From assembly GCA_905221605.1 (NCBI GenBank), contig CAJNDS010000695.1, positions 23,825-87,824 on the forward strand: a stretch of DNA of 64,000 bases. The letters are read 5' to 3'. The first letter of the stretch is position 1; each line of letters begins with the position of its first letter. Positions 9,997 through 20,900 of the stretch are shown here, in pieces. This stretch comes from Symbiodinium natans (lineage: Eukaryota; Sar; Dinophyceae; Suessiales; Symbiodiniaceae). A program made the position numbers and the translations under genes. The notes under the pieces were generated by a model that worked only from the letters and a program-made list of their open reading frames with translations, had not been told where the DNA came from and ran no database searches.

Positions 9997-11623
9997 GCTG
10001 TGATAGGGCGTAGATGCTGTGAAGGTTCGGTTTCGGAACAAGCTCGAAAGCTTCGTGAGGTGCGAAACGCAGCATTGGCCCGATTAACACTTTTCTCCCA
10101 CCCCACGCCGTCCAAGGCGGCAAAGCCACCCAAACCTATTCCTTTTAGGGCTTAGGCCTGAACTCAGACAACAGCCCACTTCTAAAAACCTTAGGCAGCT
10201 TCAGGGAGGGTTGCAGCAAGTTTCAGAGGGGCGGGCTCGGCCAGGCACCCAGTCAGGGACCCAGCCGGCTGTGAGTGGGAGGGGGGGCCAGGGAGCCAGG
10301 CACCCACCCTGCCTGGACCAGCCTGAGACCTCCTGGTCCCTTGGACACGCTGCGGCGAGGGGGTCCGGGTCCTCCTGTTCTGGGGCCCTGGGTTACCCCT
10401 GCGAGAATGCCAGCCACCTTCTGGCACAAGTGCTTGGGGTTTAGGGTAATTGCTTTATTATAAGGGACCAGTCCGGTCCCGAACAGAACGTGTTCCGCCC
10501 TACCGACCCCCATGCTGTGGGAGGCGGGCGAGCGACCTGGGGCGGCTTGTGCCATCGAGGTCAAAGGGCTTAAGCGCCCCCCAACGTAGGGGGGCGGCCT
10601 AGGCCCTGAGTTTAGGGTTTAGGGTTTAGGGCGCATTGGCTTCTGCTTCCTAGAGAGTGATAGGGTGGATAGCTATTGTGTACGGCTACTGTTTGCTGAA
10701 ACACCGGTTTACCGGTAAGGTTTACAACCCAAGCCGCCCCCGAGATCGTAAATTCTAAGCTCTGAAATCCTGATCTCCGAGGCTTACAGGGTTTGGGGTT
10801 GAGGGTTTAGGGTTTAGGGTCTAGGGTTTAGGGTGTAGTGGTTTAGGGTTTGGGGTTGAGGGTTTAGGGTTTGAGGTTTAGGGTGTAGGGTATGCTTCTG
10901 CAATGCCAAGGCTACAAGACGCCGGTGCAGAAGCTTTTTGGATGCTTGGCTGAGAGGCTGCCAAAGGTCCCGGACATAGCTTTGTTAGCCCCACTTCATG
11001 ACTTAGGGTTGGTTTCTGCATTGAGTGGTCTCATTTAGGAGTCCTGCTTTTTATAGGAAGCAAGGACCTACTCATCCAGGCATGCCCATGCCCAGCAGGT
11101 AAAATTCATCTTGTGCATAGACTCCATAAACCCGGCAAAGCCATGCACAGTCCCGAAGCCATGAGCCTTAAGTCCAGAAGGCCAGCCAAGAAAGGCGTCA
11201 CGTAATGTGGCATGAGTGGTTCGCGGAGCTGTCAAAGCCTTCATAAGCTGACAGGCTTCTTAAACCCTCAAAAATCCTAAGCCGAAAGTCGACATCCTCC
11301 GCGGTTGAGGTGACGGCATCCCACTGCAGTGCTTCTTCTCTGGGCACAACGCTTGCATGCCTGACACCTTGATGCACTTGGGGTCGATTCGGGTTTGGGT
11401 TCGGGGTCAGTTGGGGGGGATTCTGCTTTCGCGGAACTTGCTAATTGTCAACCACCAAACGAAGAAGTTCGTAGTATGCTTTTGCTGTGGGCAAGACCTG
11501 ACCCTCCGGCCTGCAGACAGAAGGCCGGCAGGGCGTGTGTTGGGGGCACGCCAGCTCAGAGCACAGCAAAGCACGCTTCATGCACACGAGCAGCACTCGC
11601 CATCACGAAGGAGAGTTTGAGAA
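9997..11623. other. No supported gene
   Basis: Holds short telomere-like tracts (10611-10632, 10797-10890) and overlapping open frames on both strands at 10191-10564 with no recognisable domain. Nothing else stands out. Confidence 0.5.
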
Positions 11624-11705
11624 GGTTTAGGGTTTAGGGTTTAGGGTTTAGGGTTTAGGGCTTAGGGTTTAGGGTTTAGGGTTCAGGGTTCAGGGTTTAG
11701 GGTTT
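11624..11705 (+). repeat. Telomere-type tract (TTTAGGG)
   Basis: About eleven TTTAGGG units with CTTAGGG and TTCAGGG variants. Confidence 0.9.
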
Positions 11706-12004
11706 CAAAGCTTTGGGATCCCTAAAGCCCTAAGCCCAAATCCAAGATTCTAAACCCTAAACTGCCATTCTGAAACTAAGGGGTGAAAGGGTACCCCAAA
11801 CGGGCTTACCCAGAATTTAGTAGGGTTAGTAGGGTTAGTCGGGTTAGTGGGGTTAGAAGGGTTAGTCGGGTTGGAAGGGTTTGTAGGGTTTGGGGTTTAG
11901 GGTTTTGGGGGTTTGGGGTGTAGGGTTTAATTAGGGTTTAGGTTTTAGGTTTTGGAGTTGCGTTGAATTGGGGACTCCTTGCAGAGTTGCCGATGCCATT
12001 GTTG

Positions 12005-12136
12005 CGTTTAGGGCTTAGGGCTTAGGGCTTAGGGTTTAGGGTTTAGGGTTTAGGGTTTAGGGTTTAGGGTTTAGGGTTTAGGGTTTAGGGTTTAGGGTTT
12101 GGGGTTTGGGGTTTGGGGTTTAGGGTTTAGGGTTTC
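12005..12136 (+). repeat. Telomere-type tract (TTTAGGG) with variant blocks
   Basis: Four CTTAGGG units, then about eleven TTTAGGG, then TTTGGGG units. Variants cluster in blocks, which indicates local expansion of mutated units rather than fresh telomerase addition. Confidence 0.9.
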
Positions 12137-12544
12137 AGGCAGCTCCCTGGACCGAAATGCCCCCCCGCAAGGACTGCACCAACACTTCCGCGCCTTGCGA
12201 GTTTCCGGAGCGCCTTTGGGGGAGCTTTGGGCTTTGGAGGGTTTAGGGTTTCAGGCTTTAGGGTTTAGGGTTTAGGGCTTAGGGTTTTTAGGACTGAGGT
12301 TCATACTAGGATTTACGGGGCTTAGGTGGTTGCGGGCAGGAAAGGGCCAGGAGTCGGGGGGGTTGTGTGATGAGGGCCTTGGGGGGTGGGATTTGGGTGA
12401 ACGGGTCTGCCATAAGCTGCTAGAGTCAGAGTATGGAATGCCTTGGGATCATGCACCTTGCGAATTCCGCTTTCACGAGCTCAGGGTATCTTCGCTAAAC
12501 GAGAGCGGATGAACCCGATGGATTTAGGATTTAGGACTTAGGAT

Positions 12545-12614
12545 TTAGGGTTTAGGGTTTAGGGTCTAGGGTTTAGGGTTTAGGGTTTAGGGTTTAGGGT
12601 TTAGGGTTTAGGGA
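12545..12614 (+). repeat. Telomere-type tract (TTTAGGG)
   Basis: Ten units, one TCTAGGG variant. Confidence 0.9.
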
Positions 12615-14059
12615 GATGAAGGGGTTTAGGGTTCAGGCCTTACCCGCGAAGCTCAGACCTCAAACCACCCCAACTGTCACTGTTGGTGCCTGTGGGCTCC
12701 AGGGCCGGAGGGTTTGCGGGGATTTCGTGTCGTGGGGGGGGGGGGGTTAGGGTTTAGGGTGTAGGGTTTAGGGTTTAGGGATTAGGGTTTAGGGTTTAGG
12801 GTTTATTTGGGGGGAGGGGGGGGGTCTTAGGGTTTAGGGAACGTAAGATTTCTGGGCGCCGGGTTCAGAACATGTTCTCTGGCACTTACAGCTGTCCGCA
12901 ATCCATGGTCAACATGAAGCACTGTTGCTTTGGAGGCAGCAGGGACATGAGAAGCCAAGTAAAGGGGAGGGCAAAGGTCAGAGCGCGGATGCAGAAACAA
13001 CGTACTGTTGGTTCGTGGGGAATTCATGGGGTAATGGGGTGCCCGATATCATCCTTTAAAGGGTATTTCTAGGGCCCGAATTCTGCCACAGTAAGACAAT
13101 GCGCAGGACGACTTCGTTCACGTGGATTGAGACCCCCTGGCCGACGTGGCCAAAGGCTGCGTGACGCAGGCGTCTTGCTTGGAGCAAGGGTTTGCAGCAA
13201 ACTGGGGCTACAGGGGCTCTTTCACAACAAAACCTTAACTTAGCCAGGAACTCTTATCTTGCTGAAAGGGGATCTCCGGCGCCTCTTACAATCTGTCATG
13301 TCGGGCCCCAGGCCCTCAGCCCTACATAGATCCCTAGACTCCATACTATCATGACAGCGAATCAGGTGCTCAGGCAAACTACAAAGTGGGTTAAGGGAGG
13401 CCCTAAAGCCAATCGCGCTGCAGGACTGCACCGGCGTGTTGCTTTCCCCGCGCCGCCGGGGCGTCCGGCACTTAGCAGTTTTTAGGATTTGCAGTTTAGG
13501 GTTTAAGTTTCGAGGTTTGGGCTTAGGAGCTACAGTAAGTAAGAGTGAGCCATGCCTGTGTCAGCCAACTTGAGAGAAGGACTGGGGATATTCTCTAGAG
13601 ATTCTCCGAGAGAACTTGAGGTTGCCCGAGTTCGAAGGAAAACCACGAGGTCAAATCCATCATGCACTTTGGCCGGCGTTTGGGCGTCTCCAGTCTTATT
13701 TCCACTACTTCCACCCGAGCCGATCTGTTGCGGGACTTCTTTCTGTGCGTTCCTTACTAGGGTTGGTTGAGGGTCGTTTGTTCGCCTTGTTTGTGTTTAG
13801 GGGCTGGTTGGAAGGACAGGAGGCGATCTATTACGGCACTTCTGTCTTTGCCTTTTTGCATTAGAGGTTGTTTGTTAAGCCCCGTAAAGCCTCATTTGCG
13901 TCCACTTTTGCGGTCAGACCCCTATATAAGCCCCCTATATAAGCCCCCTACGCCCCCCAAGCGCCCTGAAGCCTAATTTTCGTCCACTTTGCCTTTAGCG
14001 CCAAGCCTCGGAGGCCTCCTCAGGCCCCAAAAGGCCACAAGTATTCTTCCACTTTTGTG
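12615..14059. other. No supported gene; degenerate direct repeat
   Basis: A degenerate pair of about 50-bp direct repeats lies at 13721-13770 and 13824-13873 (both begin CGATCT and contain GGCACTTCT-like or GGGACTTCT-like blocks). Duplicated CCCCTATATAAG follows at 13919-13945. Open frames here carry no recognisable domain. Confidence 0.45.
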
Positions 14060-14815
14060 GCAAGATGCTGCCTGGATCTGTGCGGTGCTGTCTTCTTCCG
14101 AGACGTGACGCGTAGATCCAGGCGGATTTCGTCCCAAGAATGGTAGGACAAAATGTGCATGCACCTATGCGGTGCTGTTCTCTTCCCAGACGTGGCGCTT
14201 AGATCCAGGCAGAGTCTGTCCATCATGTTTTCTGACAAGAATGGTTGGACAATTTCTGCCTGGATCTAATGCGGTGCTGTTTTCTTCCCAAGAAACCCTT
14301 GATGATTCCCTGCTTCGAGGCTTTACCACCTTCGAACTTCCCGCCGAGGGTGGGCTACGAAGACATGCCCCTTGGGTCACGATGTCTTTCTTCAAGTTAG
14401 AACATAGTCTTAACACAACGAAGAGCTCAGAGCCACCAGTTGCAGACCATTTTGATACTAGTAATACTAAGGTACTTGTACTAGTACTAGCTTAGTACTA
14501 TTAGTAGCACTAGTACTAGTATTGGTACTAGTAGTAGTGGTACTGCCACTACTAAGACTAGTAATAGTGCTAGTAGTACCTGTACTGGTACTTTTACTAT
14601 AGTACTAGTACTACTTGGGAAGAAAACAGCACCGCGTAGATCCGACAGATTCTCGTCCAACCATCTTTGTCAGAAACCATGATGGACAAAATCTGCCTGG
14701 ATCAACGCGCAATGTCTGGATGAAAACAGCACCGCGTAGATCCAGGCAGATTTTGTAACACCATTTTTGTCAGAAACATGATGGACAAAATCTGCCTGGA
14801 TCTACACTCCACTGG
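14060..14815. repeat. Compound inverted-repeat array around a TAC/TAG-rich core
   Basis: GCGGTGCTGTTTTCTTCCC-type units occur at about 14087, 14168 and 14269. Their reverse complements (GGGAAGAAAACAGCACCGCG) occur at about 14618 and, truncated, at 14722. Linked TAGATCCAGGCAGA blocks lie between them. One unit is itself a hairpin: TAGATCCAGGCAGATTTTGT at 14737-14756 pairs perfectly with 14785-14804. The core (about 14455-14610) is a run of ACTAGTACTAGTA-type triplets, itself self-complementary. Non-autonomous inverted-repeat elements inserted in tandem are the simplest reading. Confidence 0.8.
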
Positions 14816-14880
14816 CTGGAAGAATGACTGATTACATGCACCCTAAAGCCTAAAACCCTAAAGTCCTAAAGCTTTTCAAG

Positions 14881-14950
14881 CGCTCGTCCCCGCATGCTGA
14901 GGACATCGATGGCCTCGAGTGCCACGCAGAAGGCGGTACTCTGGTCGACA
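14881..14950 (+). CDS. Orphan exon-like island, unknown protein
   Basis: Open frame of 24 codons (AEDIDGLECHAEGGTLVD) between an AG acceptor (TTCAAG) and a GT donor (GTGCGTGG). It is preceded by CCCTAAA-like and followed by CCCTAAA-like DNA. Unrecognised. Confidence 0.35.
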
Positions 14951-15204
14951 GTGCGTGGATCTCGGCCCTAAACCCCTAAACCTCTAAACCCGAAACCCCT
15001 AAACCCCTGAACCCTAAACCGGGGCGGTAAAAGGGTAAAGGGTTTGGGGTTTAGGCTCTTCGGGTTTCGGGCTTAGGGCTTGGTTTTCAGGCTCAGGGTT
15101 TTCGAAGTTTTGAGAGTTGAGGGGTTCCGGGGGTTTGGGTATAGGTGGTTAGGGGTTCAGGGGGCGTAGGGCTTTCAGCGCTTTTCGGCATTCAGCGTTT
15201 TCAG

Positions 15205-15285
15205 GCCTCGGGCTGGCGCGGCTACATATCTGGGTTCAAGCCCATTATGATAGGGATCCGCCTCCTCCGCTCCCTCAACCAGCAA
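15205..15285 (+). CDS. Orphan exon-like island, unknown protein
   Basis: Twenty-seven open codons (ASGWRGYISGFKPIMIGIRL) bounded by TTTTCAG and GTAGAG, i.e. acceptor and donor. Both ends are phase 0 with respect to this frame. It lies in degenerate telomere-like DNA. Unrecognised. Confidence 0.4.
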
Positions 15286-15514
15286 GTAGAGGGCGCTTTT
15301 TTAGAGCTCAGGGTTGAGGGTTTAGGGTCAGTATTCGAATATTATGATGTAGAAAATAGTGAATCATTAAAACAAGTAGGGTGCCCAAATAGCAACTCCA
15401 TCGTCTCTTCGAGTTCGACGGCTGCCCGTGATCTTCGGTGTTGGAGGAGCCCTAAACCCCAAACACTAAACCCTAAACCATGAAACCCTAAGCCCTTAAC
15501 CCATAAACCCTAAA

Positions 15515-15606
15515 CCCTAAGCCCTAAGCCCGAAGCCCTAAGCCCTAAGCCCGAAGCCCTAAGCCCTAAGCCCTAAGCCCCAAGCCCCAAGCCCCAAGCC
15601 CCAAGC
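15515..15606 (+). repeat. Variant telomere-like array (CCCTAAG / CCCGAAG / CCCCAAG)
   Basis: A run of 7-base units in which the variant letter changes in blocks: CCCTAAG, then CCCGAAG interspersed, then CCCCAAG. This is a signature of unit-by-unit local duplication. Confidence 0.85.
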
Positions 15607-15702
15607 CGGCGTGGGCTACGCCCATCCCCTATGGGAGAGCTTGCAGAAACTCAAGCGCAAGCATTGTCATGGCAAGGGAGGTGGTACTTAATTGCCACGC
15701 TA

Positions 15703-15766
15703 TTATTTCTACTACTACTTCTGCTGCTACTGCTAGTCGTAGTAGTAGTAGTAGTAGTAGTAGTAG

Positions 15767-15845
<79 letters not shown>

Positions 15846-15927
15846 GCTACTGCTACTGCTACTGCTACTGCTACTGCTACTGCTACTGCTACTGCTACTG
15901 CTACTGCTACTGCTACTGCTACTGCTA

Positions 15928-15958
<31 letters not shown>

Positions 15959-15965
15959 GACTACT
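15703..15965. repeat. CTA/CTG trinucleotide microsatellite
   Basis: About 260 bp of GTA, CTA, CTACTG and CGA triplets. Long poly-L, poly-V and poly-T open frames on both strands are artefacts. Confidence 0.95.
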
Positions 15966-16015
15966 ACTCCCAAACCCCTAACCCCTAGACCCCATAAACC
16001 CTCACCTCGGGGGAG

Positions 16016-16137
16016 TGGCGCCGCCCAGGACGAGCTGGCGGCGGCGGCGCACGTGCTGGGCGGCTGCACGGGCGGAGACAAGGACCGGTCTGAAGTGCCG
16101 AATGCCTTCGGGGGCTACCATGGCTACGGGAGCAGGG
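16016..16137 (+). CDS. Orphan exon-like island, unknown protein
   Basis: About 40 open codons (QDELAAAAHVLGGCTGGDKD, then PNAFGGYHGYGSR) after an AG acceptor. It ends exactly where GTTTAGGG begins, so the telomere tract at 16138 would supply the GT donor. Unrecognised family. Confidence 0.45.
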
Positions 16138-16198
16138 TTTAGGGTTTAGGGTTGAGGGTTTAGGGTTTAGGGTTTAGGGGGAGCAGGGTTGGGGGAGC

Positions 16199-16221
16199 CT
16201 GACGGATCTTCGGATCGTCAG
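16199..16221 (+). other. Small hairpin with TTCG loop
   Basis: CTGACGGATC-TTCG-GATCGTCAG forms a near-perfect stem (one bulged G) closed by a TTCG tetraloop, between two TTTAGGG tracts. Function unknown. Confidence 0.5.
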
Positions 16222-16440
16222 TTTAGGGTTTAGGGCATTGAGGGGATTTGGGGCTTTTGGGGTTTCAGGGGCCTGGACAACTCAATCTTCCTCAAGGGGT
16301 GGTCCAAAGTTGGGCTGGCGTCACCGATACCCCGGTCTTAGCACACTTGGACCCTCATGCCTCTTAGTTATTATCCCTTGCCTTAACAGAAAAGGGACCC
16401 TCTGGGTAGATTTGTTGTTTTGTGTGTCTTCTAATTTCAG

Positions 16441-16706
16441 GGGCGCAGAGTTTAGGGTTTCCGCCAAACACCAAGCCTGCAGTCACAGAGAGTATGCAAG
16501 AGAGTGTGCGAAGGCTGGATCCAGAGTCGTTGAAAAAGGACGATCAGTGGAAAGCTTTGACGCCTGCCCTGGATGCGCATGAGGATATGGCTGCGGAAGT
16601 CTCAAGGGAGCTGCAAGTGGCAGTCGGGGCGCATCGCCAGTGTGGTATGATGTCTTTCCGTGATGGCTGTGGTCTGGTGCCGGGGGGGCCAAGATGGAGT
16701 TGACCT
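16441..16706 (+). CDS. Possible terminal exon, unknown protein
   Basis: An open frame of about 87 codons after a pyrimidine-rich acceptor (TCTTCTAATTTCAG), ending in TGA. The middle is hydrophilic and helical (SMQESVRRLDPESLKKDDQW). A CCCTAAA tract follows at 16724-16760. An internal GT could end the exon earlier. No family recognised; it may belong with the exons at 16785-17544. Confidence 0.4.
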
Positions 16707-16784
16707 CAACCGTTACAGGCAGTAAACCCTAAACCCTAAACCCTAAACCCTAAACCCTAAATGTCTGCTGTGCTACGAAAGCAG

Positions 16785-17002
16785 ATGATGAGTCCCTCAC
16801 CGACCAAGCCATCCTTCCACTGGCTTTTCCGCCCATGGGAGACCCGCTGGAGTATCAGATCCAGTGCAATTTCATGCAGCACGGACGAGCGTTCGTGGAT
16901 GATGGGCAGGCTCGGGCACTTATATCTGAGCGTTTACTGCAGGAGGACATCGAGTCGACTAATTGCTCCTACCAGGAGGCAGCCCAGGAGAAGCCGGAAG
17001 AG
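16785..17002 (+). CDS. Exon, unknown protein
   Basis: After an AG acceptor (AAAGCAG) the frame stays open for 72 codons (DESLTDQAILPLAFPPMGDP near the start; QAREAL-like acidic helix later) and ends exactly on GAG before GTATGA, a donor, in phase 0. The next open frame starts only about 29 nt later at 17032 (also phase 0, after GACAAG). Either a very small intron or a one-base assembly error separates them. No family recognised. Confidence 0.45.
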
Positions 17003-17031
17003 GTATGATTCCCACGGCCAGCAGTGACAAG

Positions 17032-17544
17032 TCTACGTGCGGCCATGATGATGTGGCGCAAGTGAAGAGAAGCATACAGTTTCTGTACGAGGAACGCATC
17101 CGGGCTGAGTGGCGAGCAGTAGAAAGGCGTTGGGACGAGGACCCAGCGCAGACAAAAGCAAGAAGCACAAAAAACAAGAAGCTCCGAAAAAAATCGGCGC
17201 AACAAGTAGAGCAAAAGCGTGCAGAGAGAGATGTAAGGAAAATCGCTGCGCGGCAAAAACTGAAGACGTTCGTCAAAGACATCGAGCAGAAGATCTTCAA
17301 GAACCGACACATCGCAAGGCTGCTCAACACAGCCGACAGACGCGGACTCCTGGGTGGTTACATGAAAAGCCACATGAAAGGATCACATTTACATGTAAGC
17401 CTCCGAGATGCAGTAGGCACTGCAACTTTGGTAAGGGCGCATGGGCATCTTGACGCCACCACGAAGAAATTTGTGGTACGGAAGCAGCTGCTTGCAGGGT
17501 TAGAGAGAGCTGAAGCAATGGAGCAGCGAGCCTGTGTAAAATGA
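17032..17544 (+). CDS. Exon(s), lysine-rich coiled-coil protein, unknown
   Basis: A 170-codon frame ending in TGA at 17544. Basic and helical: IQFLYEERIRAEWRAVERRW, then repeated K/R/Q/E segments (RSTKNKKLRKKSAQQVEQKR) consistent with a coiled coil. A strong internal donor (CAT before GTAAGC at 17392) means the exon could end at 17391, with the rest being intron. Follows 16785-17002 in phase and likely belongs to the same gene. No catalytic motif seen. Confidence 0.45.
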   Translation, partial: STCGHDDVAQVKRSIQFLYEERIRAEWRAVERRWDEDPAQTKARSTKNKKLRKKSAQQVEQKRAERDVRKIAARQKLKTFVKDIEQKIFKNRHIARLLNTADRRGLLGGYMKSHMKGSHLHVSLRDAVGTATLVRAHGHLDATTKKFVVRKQLLAGLERAEAMEQRACVK

Positions 17545-17606
17545 ACTCCCATCGGTCCTTTTCAACTTGGGAGCGCTGCAAGCTTGCACGCGCCTGCTGC
17601 GCGCTT

Positions 17607-17655
17607 TAAACCCTAAACCCTAAACCCTAAACCCTAAACCCTAAACCCTAAGCCC
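17607..17655 (+). repeat. Telomere-type tract (CCCTAAA)
   Basis: Seven CCCTAAA units downstream of the open frame ending at 17544. Confidence 0.9.
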
Positions 17656-17750
17656 TGGCTTTGAACCCTTACAAATCAACCCTCGGACCCCTCAACTTGC
17701 GAGTGCTCAGAGCTGGCAGAGGCATTTCGATGCAGGTTACCTGGGTTCCG

Positions 17751-17838
17751 GTTTAGGGTTTAGGGTTTAGGGTTTAGGGTTTAGGGTTTAGGGTTTAGGG
17801 TTTAGGGTTTAGGGTTTAGGGTTTAGGGTTTAGGGTTT
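17751..17838 (+). repeat. Telomere-type tract (TTTAGGG)
   Basis: Twelve to thirteen perfect TTTAGGG units. Confidence 0.92.
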
Positions 17839-17950
17839 AGAGATTAGGGTTTAAGGGTTTAGGGTTTAGAGTTTACGGAGAACGCAATAGACGATACGGT
17901 TTCCTGGCTCCAGAGGTGCACGGAGCGCATGAAGCTCTTCGGGTCTACTC

Positions 17951-18056
17951 CTTGGTAGCCCTGTGGTACCCTTTTAAACCCTTTTTTGATTCTGGGTTCC
18001 CTTATAAAGTAACGAGCCCAAGAAAGGGTTATGATACGGTTTGCTGGGCTACCAAG
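17951..18056. repeat. Introner-like inverted-repeat element, family E copy 1
   Basis: Perfect 11-bp terminal inverted repeats (CTTGGTAGCCC / GGGCTACCAAG) enclose about 84 bp. The interior (ACCCTTTTAAACCC, TTTTTTGATTCTGGGTTCC) matches the intron at 48920-49029 of the armadillo gene, whose acceptor is the same GGGCTACCAAG. The left inverted repeat contains GGTAGC, so GT near the left end and AG at the right end are available for splicing. Probably a mobile intron-forming element. Confidence 0.65.
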
Positions 18057-18332
18057 ACTCAAATGCCAGTGATCTTTGCGGGGCCCACTGGACATGCAAG
18101 CAACCTGCCATGGTGCCTTAAGGGAGCCTCTTGCAAGGGTTTAGGGTTTAGGGTTTAGGGTTACTCTAGGGTTTAGGGCGATGACCTCAGGCGTTGGTCT
18201 AGGGTTTAGGGTTGGAGCACGCACTTGCGGTCCGGGCCAATCAGGCCCTCGATAGAAGCACGCCCTGAGGTGCGCCCGGTTCAGGGGCTTATGAGGGCTT
18301 CGGGGGTTTAGGGTTTAGGGTTTAGGGTTTAG

Positions 18333-18425
18333 ATGCCTTCCGAGCAAGCCCCGAAGCCGGAGGACCAAGAGCTCTTCTTACGATGTGCGGCCTTGGCCTT
18401 GGCCAAGGCTGTGGATGGGACGTGG
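18333..18425 (+). CDS. Exon bounded on both sides by telomere-type repeats
   Basis: Exactly 31 codons from ATG (MPSEQAPKPEDQELFLRCAA, then an alanine/leucine-rich helix ending DGTW). The acceptor is the TTTAG of the preceding TTTAGGG tract, and the donor is GTCTAGGG at the start of the next. Begins and ends in phase 0. Could be a start-containing exon. Family not recognised. Confidence 0.45.
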
Positions 18426-18426
18426 G

Positions 18427-18548
18427 TCTAGGGATTTAGGGTTTAGGGGTTTAGGGGTTTAGGAGTTTAGGGGTTTAGGGGTTTAGGGGTTTAGGGGTTA
18501 GGGGTTTAGGGAATTAGGGGTTTAGGAGTTGAGGGTTTAGGGTTTAGG
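18427..18548 (+). repeat. Variant array, 8-base GGGGTTTA units
   Basis: Mostly GGGTTTAG/GGGGTTTA 8-mers instead of the 7-base telomere unit, with GAATTAG and GAGTTTAG variants. Confidence 0.85.
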
Positions 18549-19079
18549 TTTCGGGTTGCCCAGAAACCAACACATGGGGGTTTCCGAATTGCAGGGAACC
18601 TTATTGGAGTGCTTATTTCAAAGGAATCCTCTATTAGGGGGGTCTATATTTAGGGTCGCTTGTTTTCGTAAACCCCCGTATAAAATGTAAGGATCCTACA
18701 AACAGGGGTTTTTTTGGAATCCTCCTTATCGGGGCCCGTATACCCCAATGGTAGGATTCCTAGGGGATCGGGGTTCAGTCTTGGGAGTTCGTTTGGGTTT
18801 TCGAGCTTGCAATCGGCCTCTGGCGTTTAGATTCCCGCCACGTGCTATCCCGGTTGTTGCTAGGTTTTCGGCCGCTAACCCCTAAACCCTCAACCCTAAA
18901 CCCTAAACACCAAACCTTCCTTTTCTGCTAGGAGGCCCGAGATCCAAGAGACGAAAGCCCTAAGTGATGAGCCCTTGTGGTTTCGAGCGTCCTTCTTGGC
19001 GGGCTGGTTGTTGCCTGCTTAATTGCCTGTTGGATGGACCATTGGGCAATACCCGGGCTTCTACACCCCCAAAAAAGTT
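18549..19079. other. No supported gene
   Basis: Contains short degenerate GGATCC/TATTAGGGG blocks (18600-18770) resembling those near 31000-31230, 40960-41050 and 57190-57310. These appear to be scattered remnants of the same inverted-repeat elements. Confidence 0.4.
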
Positions 19080-19156
19080 TCACACAGACACGCACACACA
19101 CACACACACACTCACACACACACACACCCACACGCACGCACACACACGCACACACA

Positions 19157-19220
<64 letters not shown>

Positions 19221-19292
19221 CACACGCACACACGCACACGCACACACACGCACACACACACGCACACACGCACACCCGCGCGCGTATGTATA
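19080..19292. repeat. CA / GCAC microsatellite
   Basis: (CA)n interspersed with (GCAC)n for about 210 bp. The His-Thr, Arg-Thr and Val-Cys frames across it are artefacts. Confidence 0.95.
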
Positions 19293-19927
19293 CATAGGTA
19301 TTGTTACCTGTACAGAGATACACATGCTAGACAGCAACCCCAACAAGGGGCCACAATATGAAGAGTTGTACTCTCTTCGGCTGGGAAACCAAGGGCCTGG
19401 AGACCGGGCTTGAGATTAAGGGTTTAGGGTTTAGGGTTGAGGGATTAAACTTGCAGCTAGGGAGTCTCCATGCTCACAAGTCTGCTATGGCCTTATACTA
19501 CTATAGTACTCATGTTTGATTCATTTACTCCCATATAGATTCCAGATTCCAAGGACCCGAGAACTCCCCTCAAAACCCCCAAAACCCTAAAACCCTGGAG
19601 GAGTGAACCCAGAAGCTCCAATACAGGTTAATAAATTTATACTCCAAATAATTCCCAACAGCCGAAGGGTTGGGCGTCTGTATTTTACGCCCTCAACCTC
19701 AGAAGACTTAAGGGTTCAGGGGCCTAGTGTTTCCACAGCGTTTTCAAGAGCAAATCCCCAAAGCCCTAAACTCGCTAGTCTGCTCGGCAGGAAGACGACG
19801 ACTTCCTGTGGAAGGGGACTCGGCAGCGCCACACGGAAGCCTGTGAAGGGCTGACGTGTCTCAGGTTGTGAATTAGGGTTTAGGGCTTAGGGTTTAGGGT
19901 TTAGGGTTTAGGGTTTAGGGTTCTCAG

Positions 19928-20072
19928 GTTCACAGTCAGCCCTCCGCAGTGGGATGTGGACGTTAGTCGCCGTAGGCATGGTCATGTGCTTACGACTCCT
20001 TTGCTGGAGTCGCAGCCTGTCGAAAAGCCTGGCAGACCCCAGGGGCAGTTTGCAGAGATCATCCGGCTTATC
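19928..20072 (+). CDS. Orphan exon-like island, unknown protein
   Basis: After TTCTCAG an open frame of about 48 codons (SPPQWDVDVSRRRHGHVLTT, then LLESQPVEKPGRPQGQFAEI) ends near TGA at 20073. Just upstream is a TTTAGGG tract (19873-19921). Unrecognised. Confidence 0.35.
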
Positions 20073-20709
20073 TGAAAGACCTTTCGTGCACATGTTGCTT
20101 TGCAGGGCAAGAGCACACGGGCTGTTCTAAATTGGCTCCCTTTGGGGGGGTGGGTCCTGCTGTAAAGGGGGCTCCAGTTGCTAAAAGCTAACCCCAAAAC
20201 AGAGCAAGTCAGCGCCCCGAGACCTTTCAACCCTGATATTGCGATTACCCCCGCAAGCACTGTGAGTCTCTCGAGTAGGGATTATGGTTTCAGGGCTAAC
20301 AGGTTGTTCGTGAGAGGATGCCTATCAACAAGCATGTAGGTTAGAATCGGAAGTGCTTGTTTAGAAGTTGAACGAGCTATGGCAACTCCTGCTTCAGTCA
20401 GAGAGTAAACTGCCTGCAGAGAGATGGTCACTTCCGCAAATGGGGTCCTTATTACAAGGCCTCTTAATTGAGGGTAACCAAAGAGGGACCATAGTTTCGA
20501 GAACTCACCATATCGCAACAAGAACAAGGTTGTGCGAATATCAAAGTGCAGTAACCCTAAACCCAAAACCCTTAACCCTAAACCCTACGCCCTAAGCCCT
20601 AAACCCTAAACCGGTATCTGAGCCAACTTGCAATTTTTTGCACCTGCCATCCCGGCCCCACCCCTGACCCCCACCACCGCTTACCCATTACATGTTACAG
20701 GTCTGTATC

Positions 20710-20900
20710 ATACATTGTATGTTTTAACAATTGTATGCTAAATATCATTTTGTACACTGTATACCTATATCTGTATATATATATATGTGTATATATGGTA
20801 GCATTATATGTATATATATATATACATATGTATATGTATATATATATATATGCATACGTATATGCATATGTATATGTATATGTATATGTATATCGTATTT
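20710..20900. repeat. TA/TG-rich microsatellite
   Basis: Runs of TATATA, TATATG and CATATG. No gene supported between 20273 and 21038; a TTTAGGG tract (20992-21033) ends at the retrotransposon insertion point. Confidence 0.85.

Noticed and set aside
10191-10564. Overlapping frames on both strands
   Set aside because: Both are Gly/Pro/Arg-rich by composition; neither has a domain.
15629-16142. Poly-Val, poly-Leu and poly-Thr/Ala open frames
   Set aside because: Translation of a trinucleotide microsatellite on both strands.
17951-18056. Confirmed intron at the clean family E copy
   Set aside because: Splicing at the same sites would create a stop in the tried frame; kept only as an inverted-repeat element.
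18928-19413. His-Thr and Cys-Val rich open frames
   Set aside because: Translation of CA/GCAC microsatellite.
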